From the NCBI GenBank assembly GCA_004794655.1, contig SMMW01000046.1, positions 2,516,001-2,580,000 of the forward strand: a stretch of 64,000 nt of DNA, in the 5' to 3' direction. Of the stretch, positions 27,009-39,004 are shown piece after piece. This DNA comes from Marisa cornuarietis. Taxonomy: Eukaryota > Mollusca > Gastropoda > Architaenioglossa > Ampullariidae. The notes beneath the pieces are model-generated. The model saw only the letters and a list, made by a program, of their open reading frames with translations. It searched no databases and was not told the origin of the DNA. The position numbers were made by a program, and so were the translations under genes. Every line of letters starts with the position of its first letter. Within the stretch, counting starts at the first letter, position 1.

Positions 27009-27130
27009 ACGTGTTGGCCGAACAGTCTCGTCGCAGGAAAGCGGAAAGAACGTTCGCTAGGGCTTATGGGACGATTTTGTGTGCACCAATAATGGTGACG
27101 TAGAAAGAAACGTTGCGCGGTAATGATCCA
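27009..27130. promoter_or_regulatory. FAU promoter and 5' UTR, divergent to RNF8 copy 1
   Basis: On the minus strand an inverted CCAAT box (ATTGG), a TACGTCA cAMP-element-like site and a pyrimidine-rich CTTTCCGCTTTCCT are followed by a donor-like CACGT|GTAAGC. The pyrimidine tract fits the 5' terminal oligopyrimidine start of a ribosomal protein mRNA. The plus-strand block around 27060-27120 is repeated at about 39015-39100, just upstream of intact RNF8. Confidence 0.6.
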
Positions 27131-27332
27131 AACAGTCTGCGGACCACAGACTTCTATGTATATAAGTCTGTTCTGCGGACGGAAAGCCAAAGCTTATATA
27201 TAAATATTTGTCTTCAGTCAAAATAAGAATTGAGTCCATGAAAAGATCACTGTCTTCAGATCAGGGTCCAGAGCCCAAACGGCTCTGCGAAGATTCATCT
27301 CCAAATGTCAGGTTAGAGTAGACTGTACATAG

Positions 27333-27820
27333 CAAGGCTTCTGCTAACGCAAAAAATTGCGTACAGTACGCATTAAAAGTTCGGAGGACCCCTTCAATTT
27401 TCGTCAATGGGGTCCCAGGGGACCCCTTCAAATTTGGGCGAAGAACAGATACAAAATTGGGTAAGTGTTGGGTCTGACATCGTAGCCCAATCTACTGTTG
27501 TCGTCTGCTACAAGGTGAGAGTAACTTCCCTTGCACTGTTTTTTTTCTCTACCGGAAAGAGTTCCACGAACCTATTTCCAAGATGTTGTTGACAGCGTGG
27601 TTAAAATCATCGTCTCAGAAACGGAAAGAAAGTGAGGGTGAAGACAAACAGCAAGATAATTAAGATCGTGAATCCACATCATCATGCCCTGTTCCATCTA
27701 GTACCTGTAATTTTTTTTTCACATTGTAAAGGGACCCCTTAGAGTTAGCGTGGGACCCCTTAGAAATCTGAAGAAGGGGTCCTTGGGACCCCAAAGAATT
27801 TAGCCTTAGCAGAAGCCCTG
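27333..27820 (+). mobile_element. Non-autonomous hAT-like transposon
   Basis: The ends are inverted: CAAGGCTTCTGCTAA at the left and TTAGCAGAAGCCCTG at the right. Repeated 'ggggtccc/gggacccc' words lie just inside. The ATG near 27582 opens a short peptide (TAWLKSSSQKRKESEGED) that resembles the N-terminus of ZNF862-like hAT transposases. It stops after about 26 codons, and the rest of a transposase is missing. A CATAG word flanks both ends; a clean 8-bp duplication is not visible. It sits just after exon 3 of the RNF8 pseudogene. Confidence 0.6.
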
Positions 27821-27999
27821 CATAGGTGTGCAGATGTCTGCAGCGTGCATGATCACATTTCCACACAGCATCTTGTGCTTCAGATGGTATTAATGAAAAA
27901 CCAGGAAATTTTTTTTTCTTTTTTCAGTCCTTCTCATTTTGTAGGTAGACTTGCATTATTATTATTATAGTAAGCTGAATTGCTTCTCTCCTTCATTCT

Positions 28000-28310
28000 G
28001 TAAAGTGGCTGCCCATTCGTGCTTGTATTTAGCACAAGGTGTCTGTGTTCGGCTTTAATTTCAGAACTTCTCCCAAAAACCCAGTCAGAAAACCTTGCTG
28101 TTTATCTGACCAGTCCACACTACTCCTGTCCACTAAACAACGTACCACCTTTTTAGCTACGGCACAGCAAAGCAGTGGAACTTCCTTCCCTTTTATATAC
28201 ACCTCATCCCCACCATTACATTTTTTTTTAAACTTACATTATAAACACATCAAACATATCTATGTTAGTCTGTCCTATACTGATATCGCTTGTTGATTGC
28301 TTTTTAACTC
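28000..28310 (+). repeat. LINE C-terminal relic, left copy
   Basis: The translation reads like the end of a CR1/L2-type ORF2 (WLPIRACI, KVSVFGFNF) with stops. The same relic lies at about 41610-41840 in the right-hand RNF8 intron, so it predates the tandem duplication. Confidence 0.55.
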
Positions 28311-29507
28311 TTTGTCATTACTCTTACCTCTGCATCTCCACTATCTTTTGCACTTCCTTCCTGTAATATATATATATATATATCAAGCACTGAGTGTATT
28401 CTTCAACATTAGTGTGATTATTCTTGATATAAATTGAATATTATTATTTTATTCTCTGCTTATGTAGACTACGAAGTCCAGAGGAAGAGAAGCAGAAAAC
28501 TGAAGAGAAATGGCTCCTGGAAATGTATGATCAGCTACGTGCCCTGACTAGAAAGCTGGAGGAAAAAGAGAAAGAAAAGACAGTTGTGGAACAACAGCTA
28601 GAAACAGAGAGGCAACAGCGAGCAGCAATTGAGCAGATACGCAAGAGCACGAAGAAAGAGTCAGTGAACTCAATGCCAAGAAGGTGGGTACATTTTGTAT
28701 CTGAACTTTCAAGACTTAAAACCCTGCCTTAGAGCTCATGTGATAAAAGTGCTTTATTACAGAAATATGACAAATGAATATGTGTGGATGTATGTACTAT
28801 ATTTATATAACAAATTTCTTTTTCTCCTCCTTCTCATCATCACTATTTATTTTTATGATACTACTTTATTGTTCTGAAGGAAGTGTTGTTGAAATCTGTA
28901 TCACAGAGACAATGAGAAGAAGAAAGGGCACATATTGAAGAGCAAATGCAACAAGAATTACAAATGAGGCTCGAAGAACAAGAGAAACAGCTTCAGGAGC
29001 AAATGAAAATGCAGCTATTTGTTATGGCAACTGAGAAGCAGGATGTGGAGAAACGCTTGCAGCAGGAAATGGAGAAGGCAGTTCATGAGAAGGACCGCGA
29101 GTTGCAAGAGAAACTTCGAGAAGAGAGAGATCGATTACAGAGGGTAACCCTTTTCGTTGCACATCTTGGCTGTTGTGCTGATTTCTTTCCCACAGGCAGA
29201 TTTCAGGTGTATCAGAAATGCTGGATTATACATTAGATGCATTCTGGATAAAATTGTGAACGTTTTCCATTAATACAAAAAGAATTATTGTCGTTAATCT
29301 TGACCACAAGAGATGCCATTGTTCATACATTGTGTATACATTTCCAAGAGTAGTTTATTCTTCAAAAATTTGTAATCTACATAACCAGTGAATAAAATAG
29401 TAAGACATGTTTCGCAAATGAGTGGCTAGGTTAAAATTACTCAACATAATTTGAAAAATTGTCATAGGTGTTTCTTGCTTACTATCTTCTGACCTCATTT
29501 TTATTTA

Positions 29508-30161
29508 CAGTCGGACCTCGCTAAGTCGGCCTTCCCTAAGTCGAAAACCTCCCTATATCGAATTAATTGTTAGTTCCAGGCCAAATTCCATAAAAACAAT
29601 GTAGATTTTAGATCTCCTTAACTCGAAGATTTTTGGCTTCCAACCTCCGTTAGTCGAATTTTGAGTCATCACCAACCAGACGCAACTATGTCTCCATCTG
29701 TTCCAAACTGTCTCAAGAAAGACACTTTTATCCCATTTTCCTTTCATCTTTGTGTAAAAGGTTCGTTGCGTGCTCTGTTGCGCAGTGGACTCTCACACCA
29801 GTCCCCACTTTGAAGTTGACCGATTCGGGGGAACTGGCCGACACTAGACTTTTTCCCACGGCCGCTTCAAGTCGGCGGGCCGTGAATCACTGGTCAAGAT
29901 TTATGGCCACCCGCCTTGACAATCCTTTCAGGCGGTGGCGGTGGTAACTTGACCAGTGGACCGTTGATGGTTCACACGCAAACTTACTGTGAAAAATACG
30001 TTTTCTAAACTTTGTCAGTCTCTTATCGGGACCAGCTCTGAATAGAGTTCGTGTCGGTGTGGTTTTTCCCGCCTATTACGCCATTTTCCCTAACTCAAAA
30101 ACTCCGTAAGTGGAATTTTTTTCGGGTCCCTTTGAGTTTGACTTATAGCGAGGTCCGACTG
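29508..30161. mobile_element. Non-autonomous pogo/Tc1-type DNA transposon
   Basis: The 16-bp inverted ends (CAGTCGGACCTCGCTA and its complement) are bounded by TA on both sides (29506-29507 and 30162-30163), as in the Tc1/mariner superfamily. Subterminal 'taagtcg' words repeat. No transposase ORF is present over 654 bp. The element lies in an intron of the RNF8 pseudogene and is absent from the intact copy, so it arrived after the duplication or was lost there. Confidence 0.82.
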
Positions 30162-30187
30162 TACTACTTTTTCCTGCAGGTAATAGA

Positions 30188-31108
30188 ATAATAATAATAG
30201 TGAAGATTTTTATAGCGCATATTCACACTCATAGAGAGCATGCTCTTAGCGCTTAAAACGAGGAAGAGACGTGGACTAAGTAGACACAGAACAAAGGGGA
30301 CGAAAGAAAACGACAGTACTGACGAAACAGAAAACAAAAGGCATCAAGTAACAGGAACAGAAAAATATAGTGATTCTGCCAGAAAGATGGGTAAAGTAGC
30401 AAGAGGGAAGGGGGCGGGGTTAAGAATGACTAGCATTGTGTGGACTGTGTTAGGAGTAATGCTCAAGGAAGAGGTGCGTTTTCAGTGCAGATTTGAAAGA
30501 GTTGTAGGAAGGTGGCGGATATGGAAAGGAAGAGAGTTCCATTGTTTTGCAGCACAGTAGCCAAAAGTCCTGTGACCATATGTTGTTGTTCTGGTGACAG
30601 GAACAGTTAGGATACGGTCGTCAGACGAAGAGCGTAGTTGTCTGGATGGAGAGTAAGGGATGAGAAGTTCAGAGAAATAGTCAGGACAGGAGCCAGCAAA
30701 GAAATTAAAACACAGCACAGACAGTTTGTACTGAATGCGAGAACGGATGGGTAGCCAGTGTAGAAAACGAAGGAGAGGAGTGACATGGTCCCGTTTCCTT
30801 GCTCTAAGCACCAGACGCGCAGCAGAGTTCTGTACTCTCTGGAGTCTCTGAATGAGGTAGTCAGGGCAGCCTGCCAGCAAGGAGTTGCAGTAGTCAAGTC
30901 GAGAAAGAACAAACGCACAGACAAGAGTGTTGGTAGCGCGTGTAGAGAGAAAGTGACGGATAGCACTGATCTTACGGAGCTCATGATAGGCAGACCGACA
31001 GACAGCTGCTACATGTCTATCGAGTGTCATGTCATCAGTGACAATAAATCCCAGATTCCTAACAGATGACGTGAAGGTGATGTTGCTGTCGCCCACCTTG
31101 ATGTGATG
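30188..31108 (-). mobile_element. 5'-truncated CR1/L2-type LINE inserted in an RNF8 pseudogene exon
   Basis: The minus strand encodes the ORF2 C-terminus (SAARLVLRARKRDHVTPL, FLHWLPIRSRIQYKLSVLCF, then a RTTTYGHRTFGYCAAKQWN motif), with an open frame over about 217 residues. The 3' end is 'tgtgaatatgcgctataaaaatc' followed by an ATT run at 30188. The insertion splits exon 6 after GTAATAGAA; the exon resumes AATCAAAGG at 31109. Confidence 0.85.
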
Positions 31109-34100
31109 AATCAAAGGAGTTGCAGCAAAAAGCACTTGAGAATCAGCTTTTGAGTCACAAAGAAAATGAGAATGCTGTAAAAGAAAAGCTCAGAGAAAAA
31201 GAATCCATTTTATCAGAATTTGCCACTACTATGGAAACAGAATTACAGTGTGCCATCTGCAGTGAGCTTTTTGTTCAGGTTAGATAAAAACCAGCTTACT
31301 TAAGTTTTTCTGATAATAAACAGTGTACACATAGCTTCCGAAGAAATGTTCATAAAAACTTAAATATAGTTCTCATGTTGACTATGCAGCATTCAGCATT
31401 TGTTATATGTAAGGCTCAATTTTAACAATGAATGGCTGGAAATATTGTTTTCAGATCAAAAGGTGTGTGTTTTAAGTTTCCATTTTGTTACGGTGTACAT
31501 AATTTTGCAAGTTTCTTGAACTTAAGGACTGAAATTTCTTTTATATCATCAATGCCTAGTTCTTAAATATTTTGTATTAAAGCATGTATTTTGTTTGTGG
31601 TATTTATATGTTGCAGGCTACCTCTCTGAACTGCTCACATGTATTTTGTGCAGTTTGCATTAAACAGTGGCAGGCTGTGAAGAATGAATGTCCCAGCTGC
31701 CGAACTCCAGTGACATCAAGTGTTCGGTCTATTGTGCTTGACAATTACATTGATCATATGGTGGATCAGCTCAGCATGGAACTCAAAGAGCGACGTCTAC
31801 AGCTGGTGGTAGAACGAATTGGTAATGATATTTATTTGAGATCATAGACACAAAAATTATGATTTTTGCGTTGATTTTTGTGTTGTATTTTACAGAGCAA
31901 GCATTTTTAAACTGAAAAAAATCTTTATGATACAGAACACCTTTGAACAACATTTAAAAAAAACACCTCTTCTTTTCAGAAATCCAAGCCAAGATGCAGA
32001 AGGCAGAAAAAAAAGCGTTTGCTAGGCCCTCAGGAAATAGAAGGAACAGGACTGTATCAGGTGCTGCAGGAGCTCCTTACATAGCAGTCTCACCATTTGT
32101 CAGAGTATATGGAAATGCCACTGTGCAAATAAGCAGAAGCGTTTTTTACATCAGTTAATACTGTTTTACCATATTTGATGGTTAGACAGCTATATGAACA
32201 CTTATATAAATTTTTCAGTGCCTTCCAATCTCTAAACAGATTTTTTTTCTTTTAGTCATACATTTTGTAGTATTACTTATATATAAATGTCCACTAAAAG
32301 TGTGATAAAGTGGAGTACATTCTCCTGAGATTCAGATATCGTGCGTGGGTACACTTGAATGGATTAGATTCTGTTTGCCAGTGTGAAGAACACTATTGAG
32401 ATTCAGGTGTTGTGTCATGGGTGTCATTAGTTGGATCACATTTTCTTAGCCGAACAAAGAGTGGGAAATGAAGATTCTCATCATAGATTTCAGAACTTGG
32501 CTGCAACTGCAAAAATAAAATAAAGTACATCAACACCATAGTTCTTTTTTTCATAATCAGGGAGGCAGTTACTGCCATGCCAGCCAGACAGATCACGGTA
32601 CATGTACCACCAACTTCTATGACATTAGCATCCCTGAAACCCAGTTTCAGGTTAAACGAGGTCAAGTTAGTGAGAACAAATTAAGATGTATTATACCTTG
32701 CCTGTGAAAGGGCATCCACTCACACAAGATTTTTTTCTCCTCTTTAATATTGTTCTGCGTTAAGCAAATTTGATGGATATACAGCTTAATGTACACTTAG
32801 TGAATTTGTCATGGTTCTGAAGATAGTAGTATGGCAAAATAAACAGAAATTTGTAACATGAAATTACACTTTATGTGATAATTTTTTTTTTTAGCTGAAG
32901 ACGTCAACAGTTGATGAAATAGGCAAAAGGGTGGACAAATGGTACAACACTTCAGTTTGGGAGGAAAATGTCCAAAATTTTCAGTAGATGTATCAATAAA
33001 GTGAAGAATTCGGAAGGTATTTTACTTCCCCATATTTACATCTGAGCTAAAACTCATACGGCTCTTTTTCATTAAATGCAAAAACTTGCAAACATTTCCT
33101 GTATTGTTAAAGCCAAGCAGGTCTGAAGGCTTAAAGTTTTACTCAAATGCCTGAAACACGTCATGTCCCAAACAAGTACATAAATCAAGCACAATATAAA
33201 ATTTAAACTGTATAATGTAAAAATTTTAATGTATACTGTAGAAGACTGCACTAAACCAGCATTACAGCACATGGTATAGCGACATATGTTGTAATACTGT
33301 AAATAGTGGAATGGCTTCCAAATAATAGAAAAAAAAATCAAACAGCAGAAAATGTATGTCATTCTAATGAATGCATCATGAATTTGTCTTGTACATGTAG
33401 AATTTTATTGTAGGCTACAGGCTGATTAATGTATAGTCTTACCTTTCTCGGGACAGCAATGATTATCTTCATATCCTGAAGTGCCATCCCACCAGGCACT
33501 ATGCGTAGGGCCCTCTTCAGGCACGGGTCCTTGTACGATCGCCCATGCCTGCCACCACCTAGTGCCAGCATTGCTTTGTGTAAATGCTCTCTAATGCAAT
33601 ATACCTAGAGATGTTCTCTCTCTCTAAAATTTCCTTATATAGGGAATGCCAAACAGATGCTTTGTTGCAGCCCAATGCTCCTCAAGGAGTAGCAAGGAAT
33701 AAATAAACCAATAGATGCTCACTGATTCTTTATCAAAGGATATCAACTTTTTGGGATTGACAGAGACAGGAGGATTTATTCCAGCAGTGAATTCTTACTG
33801 CCCAACAGGCAAAATATTACTGTGAACCATACCAGTGTAAGATAAGAGACTTCTAATTTAGGGGGAACACAAGGAAAAGTGTCTTGTTTCCAAAGTTATA
33901 AAGCAATGTCCAGACCTTGAAGGGACTACGAGTCTTCATGTTACTTTACCTCAAGACACCTTTGTTACCATTTTATAACTAGAATTTCATTGGTAATACA
34001 ACATCCATGGGTCTGAACACTGCTTTTTTAATTATAATTTTGGAAACAAGTACTTGTCCTTGAGTTCTCCATGTTGCCCATAAGCAAAGAACTATCTTCA

Positions 34101-34704
34101 CTTGATAACTACTACCCCTGAAGTATGCATCCTCATCTTGGACAACTGCTGCTAAGACCATTGCTAGGATGAACAGGATGCAGAATGCTGCCCTCCGCCT
34201 CATCACAGAAGGACTACCTTTTTCCTTTCAATAACTGGAGAAAATTTCACTCTTTGGAGGAATGCCAAGAAGAAAAAGTGCTAAGAGAAGGATTCCTAAT
34301 CCTGATGACCTCACCACCCACTCTATGCAAGACTACAAGAGCATACTAAGAAGAGACTACAACAGCAGAGCTTCAACCACGTGATTAAAGCTCTCCAAAG
34401 GAAGCACACTGATGTCCTCCCCCACAAGCCACACAGCATTGAATAGCTCAAACGTTATAAGGAATGGACTGCTGCGGAGCTAAACATGGGCCTGGCCCCA
34501 AGCACAGCGATCGTTACCAGCAGCTGAGCACTTCTTCAGAGCCTCCAAGGCGGCACCAACACCAGCCAGATAGTGTAAGACATCAGAAGGGAGAAACCAC
34601 CCTCAGCTCCAGAACAACCCTGGCTCAACAGTGGATTACCTTCCCACTGTGGTGTACATGGAAACAAGGAGGCAAATAGGCTTTCCAAATAGGGCAGACA
34701 TCTA

Positions 34705-37110
34705 ATAATAATAATAATAAATGATTTGTATAGCGCATACTCACACTCATAAAGAGCATGCTCTTAGCGCTTAAAACAGGGATGAGACATGGACTACATG
34801 GAAAGAACATGAGGGGCGGAAAAATAAACAACAGTAATGACGACAAACAGAAGACAAATATAGAAAACGCAAAAGGCACCAAGTAACAAGTACAAAGAAT
34901 ATAGTGATTCTGCAGAGGAAGGTGGCTTGAAAAGTTGTACAAGCAGATAGGGGGAGAGTGAAAAAGGACTGGGACTGTTAGGAGTAGTGCTCAAGGAACA
35001 GGTGCTTTTTCAGTGTGTATTTGAAGGATTCAACTTTAGGAAGGTGGCGGATGGGGAAAGGGAGAGAGTTCAATTGCTTTGCTGCACAATAGCCAAAAAT
35101 TCTGTGACCATATGTTGTTGTTCTGGTGACAGGAACTGTTAGGATACGGTCATCGGACGAAGAGCGTTGTTGTCTGGCTGGGATGTAAGGGAAGAAAAGA
35201 TCAGAGAAATAATCATGGCAGGAGCCTGCAAAGAAAATAAAACACAGCACAGACAGTTTGTACTGGATGCGAGAACGGATGGGTAGCCAGTATAGAAAGC
35301 AAAGGAGAGGGGTGACATGGTCCCGTTTCTTCGCTCTAAGCACCAGACGTGCAGCGGAGTTCTGTACTTTCTGGAGTCTCTGAATGAGGGATGAGGGGCA
35401 GCCTGCCAGCAAGGAGATGCAGAAATCAAGTCGAGAAAGAACAAACGCACAGACAAGAGTGTTGGTAGTGCGTGTAGAGAGAAAGTGACAGATGGCACTG
35501 ATCTTATGGAGCTTATAATAGGCAGACTGACAGACAGCTGTAACATGTTTATCATAACAGACAGCTATAACTTGTTTATCAAAAGTCATGTCAGCAGTGA
35601 CCATCAATCCCAGATTCCTAATGGATGACATGAAGGTGATGTTGGCTTCACCCACCTTGATGTGATTGGGCAGACTGACGAGTGAAGGTTGATGACTTCT
35701 TCTATAGCATAGGAGGGCTTCAGTTTTATCATCATTTAGTTTGAGCTTGTTTTTTTTATCATCCAGCCCTTGACGTTGCTGATACAAGCTTCTATAGATG
35801 CTAATAGCAGAGTGAGACTCAGCCAGTGGAGTGGAACAGTAAAGCTGCATCGTCAGCATATGATTGATGAGAAACCTGGTGAGACTGGATGGATGATGAA
35901 AGTGGTTTAGTGTACAGAATGAACAGAATTGGGCCAAGTACTGAGCCTTGGGGAACACCACAGAAAAGTGGAGCAGGGTGAGATGTTTGACCATCAACGA
36001 ACACAGTCTGGTTCCTATCAGTGAGATAGGAGCTGAACCATGAGAGGGCAGGTCCATAAATTCCGTAGAGGGTGTGGAGTCTGTGAAGGAGCAGAGAGTG
36101 GTCTATAGTGTGGAATGCAGCAGACAGGTCCAATAGAGTTGAGGGAGAAACATCACCACTGTCGAGGGCAGATAATATGTCTGTCGTTGCTTTAATAAGA
36201 GTAGTCTCAGTGGTGTGACAAGCTCTTTACGCTGACTGAGCTTGTGGGATAAGATGGTGCTCTCGTAAGTTGGCCCAGAGGTGTGTCAAAACTATTTTCT
36301 CTATGATTTTAGAGAGAAAAGACAAGTTGGAAACTGGGCGGTAGTTGTTCAGCATATTGACATCAAGCGTGGATATCTTAATGAGTGGCCTCACCAGGGC
36401 ATTTTTAAATAAAGATGGCAACACACCCTTTGAAAAATTGACATTTACAATATTTGTGATCGCAGAAAGTAAAATATCTAAGCGTTCAAGAAGAAGGCTA
36501 GCGGGCATTGGATTTAACTCGCAAGTTGTTGGCTTAGCTTTTATTTTCTGTTTCGTCGTCAGTACTGTCGTTTTCTTTCGTCCCCTTTGTTCTGTATCTT
36601 CTTAGTCCACGTCTCTTCCTCGTTTTAAGCGCTAAGAGCATGCTCTCTACGAGTGTGAATATGCGCTATAAAAATCTTCACTATTATTATTATTATTTAG
36701 AATAACCGCTTTCACATCAACCTTAGAGACTGGTAGGAACTTGGTCAAAGTGCATCCCAGGAGGACATCACAGGAAATGCTGTCAAGCGCCGACGTCAAG
36801 TCTAAAGATGATTGAATGTCTGATATCTTGCTGGTGAAATAATCGCTAAAACCTTGCGGCAGCTGTGAAATAGGGTAGGTAGTGGGCAGTGGTGTTGTCG
36901 TGCAAGATCCAGTCATTTGATTGCAAATGGCAAATAGCTTCTTGGAGGAGGTGCAGTTAATTATTTGGGCCTGTTTTAACCTTGTAAATGCATTTTGCTA
37001 CACTTCGCTTTGCGGCATTATAAATCTCTTTGCGGATGATGAGTCCAGTCTTCCGTCAAACACATTCAGCTCGCTGGCGAGTGCACTTCAGGTCCCGGAG
37101 CTCAACACGG
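34705..37110 (-). mobile_element. CR1/L2-type LINE, RT domain broken
   Basis: Minus-strand fragments in order: SSKKLFAICNQMTG (near 36950), PTTCELNPMPASLL, NYRPVSNLSFLSKIIEKIV (near 36340), DLSAAFHTIDHSLLL (near 36125), GVPQGSVLGPILFI, SYADDAALLF (RT active site, near 35840), and a C-terminal FLYWLPIRSRIQYKLSVLCF. Frames are broken at several points, and a duplicated 'CYDKHVTAVC' segment lies near 35550. The 3' tail with an AAT run is at 34705-34720. It is the same family as the copy at 30188. Confidence 0.85.
36537..36698 (+). mobile_element. LINE 3' tail nested in the LINE at 34.7-37.1 kb
   Basis: A plus-strand copy of the family 3' end (cgctaagagcatgctctctacgagtgtgaatatgcgc, then an ATT run) interrupts the opposite-strand LINE between its KAVIL and PTTCEL segments. 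It therefore landed later. Confidence 0.75.
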
Positions 37111-37324
37111 ATGAGTGAATATCAAGGCGCATATTTGGACTGGCACATCAGACGTCGAGACACTGGGCGTGGTCATTAACCACTGCGCAAAACACATTCA
37201 AGTTGCTCAACAGAAGGTAGCTTCAACAAAAACAGCACCCAGTCTCATATGCTTAGGCAAAATCTATCTCCAAACCTGATTCCGGTCTGCCTGGAGAAAA
37301 CAATTGAATCTGGGACATGATACC

Positions 37325-37717
37325 GACACCTCCTTTATAGTTCCTTCTTACCAGCCGTCACATAGCCTGCGCTCTGGCTCCCAGTCACGCTTCTGTCTCC
37401 CTGCAGTGGAAGACACAAACAAGAAGCGCACTGGAGCCAGGGCCTTCAAAAACGCGGCACCTAAACTGTGGAATGGTCTGCCATCGTCACTGTCCACCAT
37501 CACCTCACCAACCACGTTTTGAAAAGACTGAAGACCCAACTGTTTATTAAGATGGACTTAAACAATCAAGCAACACTTCTGTCTTTATTTTTTTTACTTT
37601 CCTGGTGTTTTATCTATTTATTTACTTTATTTTTTTATATATTTTGTTTTTGCTGCGCAATGAGCATTCTTTTGAATGGATACCTGCGCATTACAAATGG
37701 ACATCATCATCATCATC
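37325..37717 (+). mobile_element. Second LINE C-terminal fragment with (ATC)n tail
   Basis: The open plus-strand segment RTGARAFKNAAPKLWNGLPS, followed shortly by FKRRLKTQLF after a frame break, matches the typical C-terminal end of CR1/L2-like ORF2. It ends 'tgcgcattacaaatggacatcatcatc'. It interrupts sequence that is continuous in the left duplicate near 21018. Confidence 0.7.
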
Positions 37718-38925
37718 CTATGGCTTGGAATGCAGCAGCAGGTCGATCATCTTCACACTACAAACAGGCCACTGCTGAGTCCTGGCATACCTGCATAAGA
37801 TAAGCATGACCCAGACCAGTGAATGCCCCTGTAGCCAAGCTTTAAAGACCTATACAAACGCTATGTACCAGGCCAGAGGCAGTGGAGCTCATGGAGAAGC
37901 TGCAAGGACTTTCTAAGCATAAACATAGCCTTTGATGCAACTTCTAGACTGACAGTGTAATGCATGCTAATAAGGGAATGCAGAAGAATAAGCAACTGAT
38001 CATTTTAAATAGTAAATACAACAGAAAATCTAACAATATTTTATTATTTTAATACATGAAGTATGTAATAGTTTGTTCTACTTTCTCTTCCCTTATTGGC
38101 AGAAAAATTATCTTTTTAAATTTGAACACAGAGAGATTTTTACTGGAGAGATTTGTAAAAGGATGGCAGCTATTTGGTACCTATATAAGATACATCTTCA
38201 GTCTCACTTTCACCCTCTGGCGTGTTCTGCGTTTGCAGAAATCCGTAACTCTGAAATCGTCGTACTGTACTGAGACTACCGACTGCTGAGTCTGATGTTC
38301 GCTGGCCATGAACTGTTTGTCAATAAGAGTTCATTTTATACTTTGATAGTACCAAAGCGCCGACACTCCATGTTATCTTAAATCCCAAAAATATATAAGC
38401 TAGATTTATCGTAGGATGTTATCGTATGTGTACTTTTCTGGTTCTGTCGTATTCGCCGTACAGTAACGTATCTGTGCCTTGTTTGATATTGCCAATTTAA
38501 AATGTCTTTCTGTGCAAACATTGTTTCAAGTAAAAACTCAAGAATAGGTTTGTGAACAATGATCGACTGGTGTGCAAAAATTTCAGGATGGTTTCAAATC
38601 TGTGTACCAGCAGGCAGAGACCTAACTTCACAGCTCACAATATTCCTTCATGCATGTATGCTTTTTCATTCAGAAATATCTATGATCAAGGCCTACACAT
38701 TCTTCTCATGACCCAGCTGAAGTGGAGTTGATAGTTCAATCATGCACATCCAGCATCCTTCTCACTTGTCTTCCAATGACCTAAAACGAAGGTCCGTGCC
38801 TAAAACATCACTTTACACATTTCCACACAGCATTCATTAAAAAAACAGCCATAAATTTATGCCAGTAAGATTTACAAGGGAATTCAGACGGCAACCCTGC
38901 ATTTATTTTATGAAGACTAGCAAAA

Positions 38926-39000
38926 CTTATTTGTGGACATTAGGTCCCTTTCTGCGGCCAAAAGTGGCAACAACGCCGACAAGGCGACCACGGCTGGCTT
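38926..39000 (-). pseudogene. FAU: Remnant of FAU last exon
   Basis: Minus-strand sequence matches the end of the functional last exon at 24169-24294 ([11 protein letters not shown] region and its 3' UTR). It breaks off and runs straight into the FAU/RNF8 promoter block at about 39005. All other FAU exons are gone. Confidence 0.82.
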
Positions 39001-39004
39001 TTCC

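Larger units (their letters stand above)
27184..32140 (+). pseudogene. RNF8: Decayed left-hand copy of RNF8
   Basis: Exons homologous to those of the intact gene at 39.1-45.0 kb are found at about 27195-27311 (partial exon 3), 28468-28683, 28907-29143, 30180-30189 plus 31109-31278, 31617-31821 and 31980-32140. Exons 1-2 (start codon and most of the FHA domain) are absent. Exon 4 has a one-base deletion near 28640. Exon 5 opens with AGA CAA TGA, a stop where the intact copy has TTA. A LINE splits exon 6. Exon 8 is truncated before the R/G-rich and acidic part. The RING exon is still fully open (NCSHVFCAVCIKQW, CPSC), so decay is fairly recent or patchy. Confidence 0.88.
32393..38285 (-). pseudogene. 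CAMKMT: Deleted right-hand copy of CAMKMT
   Basis: Only pieces remain. The last exon is at 32393-32508 (YDENLHFPLFVRL, ending in TAG). The SAM-motif exon is at about 32573-32640, with GGGMTCLAG changed to VGGTCTVICLAG. A stub of the next exon lies at about 32805-32840. The GNV exon at about 33088-33149 has a one-base deletion, and its GTAAGT donor has become GCAAGT. Exon 2 is at about 38175-38275, with indels. The five exons that lie between 13591 and 18551 in the functional gene are absent. The remaining interval is filled by LINEs and by copies of the intron repeats. Confidence 0.85.

Noticed and set aside
33359..33571. Minus-strand ORF (LKRALRIVPGGMALQ...) as a further CAMKMT exon
   Set aside because: It does not resemble any part of CAMKMT and has no open counterpart at 20140-20230 in the functional copy. 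Treated as intron repeat.
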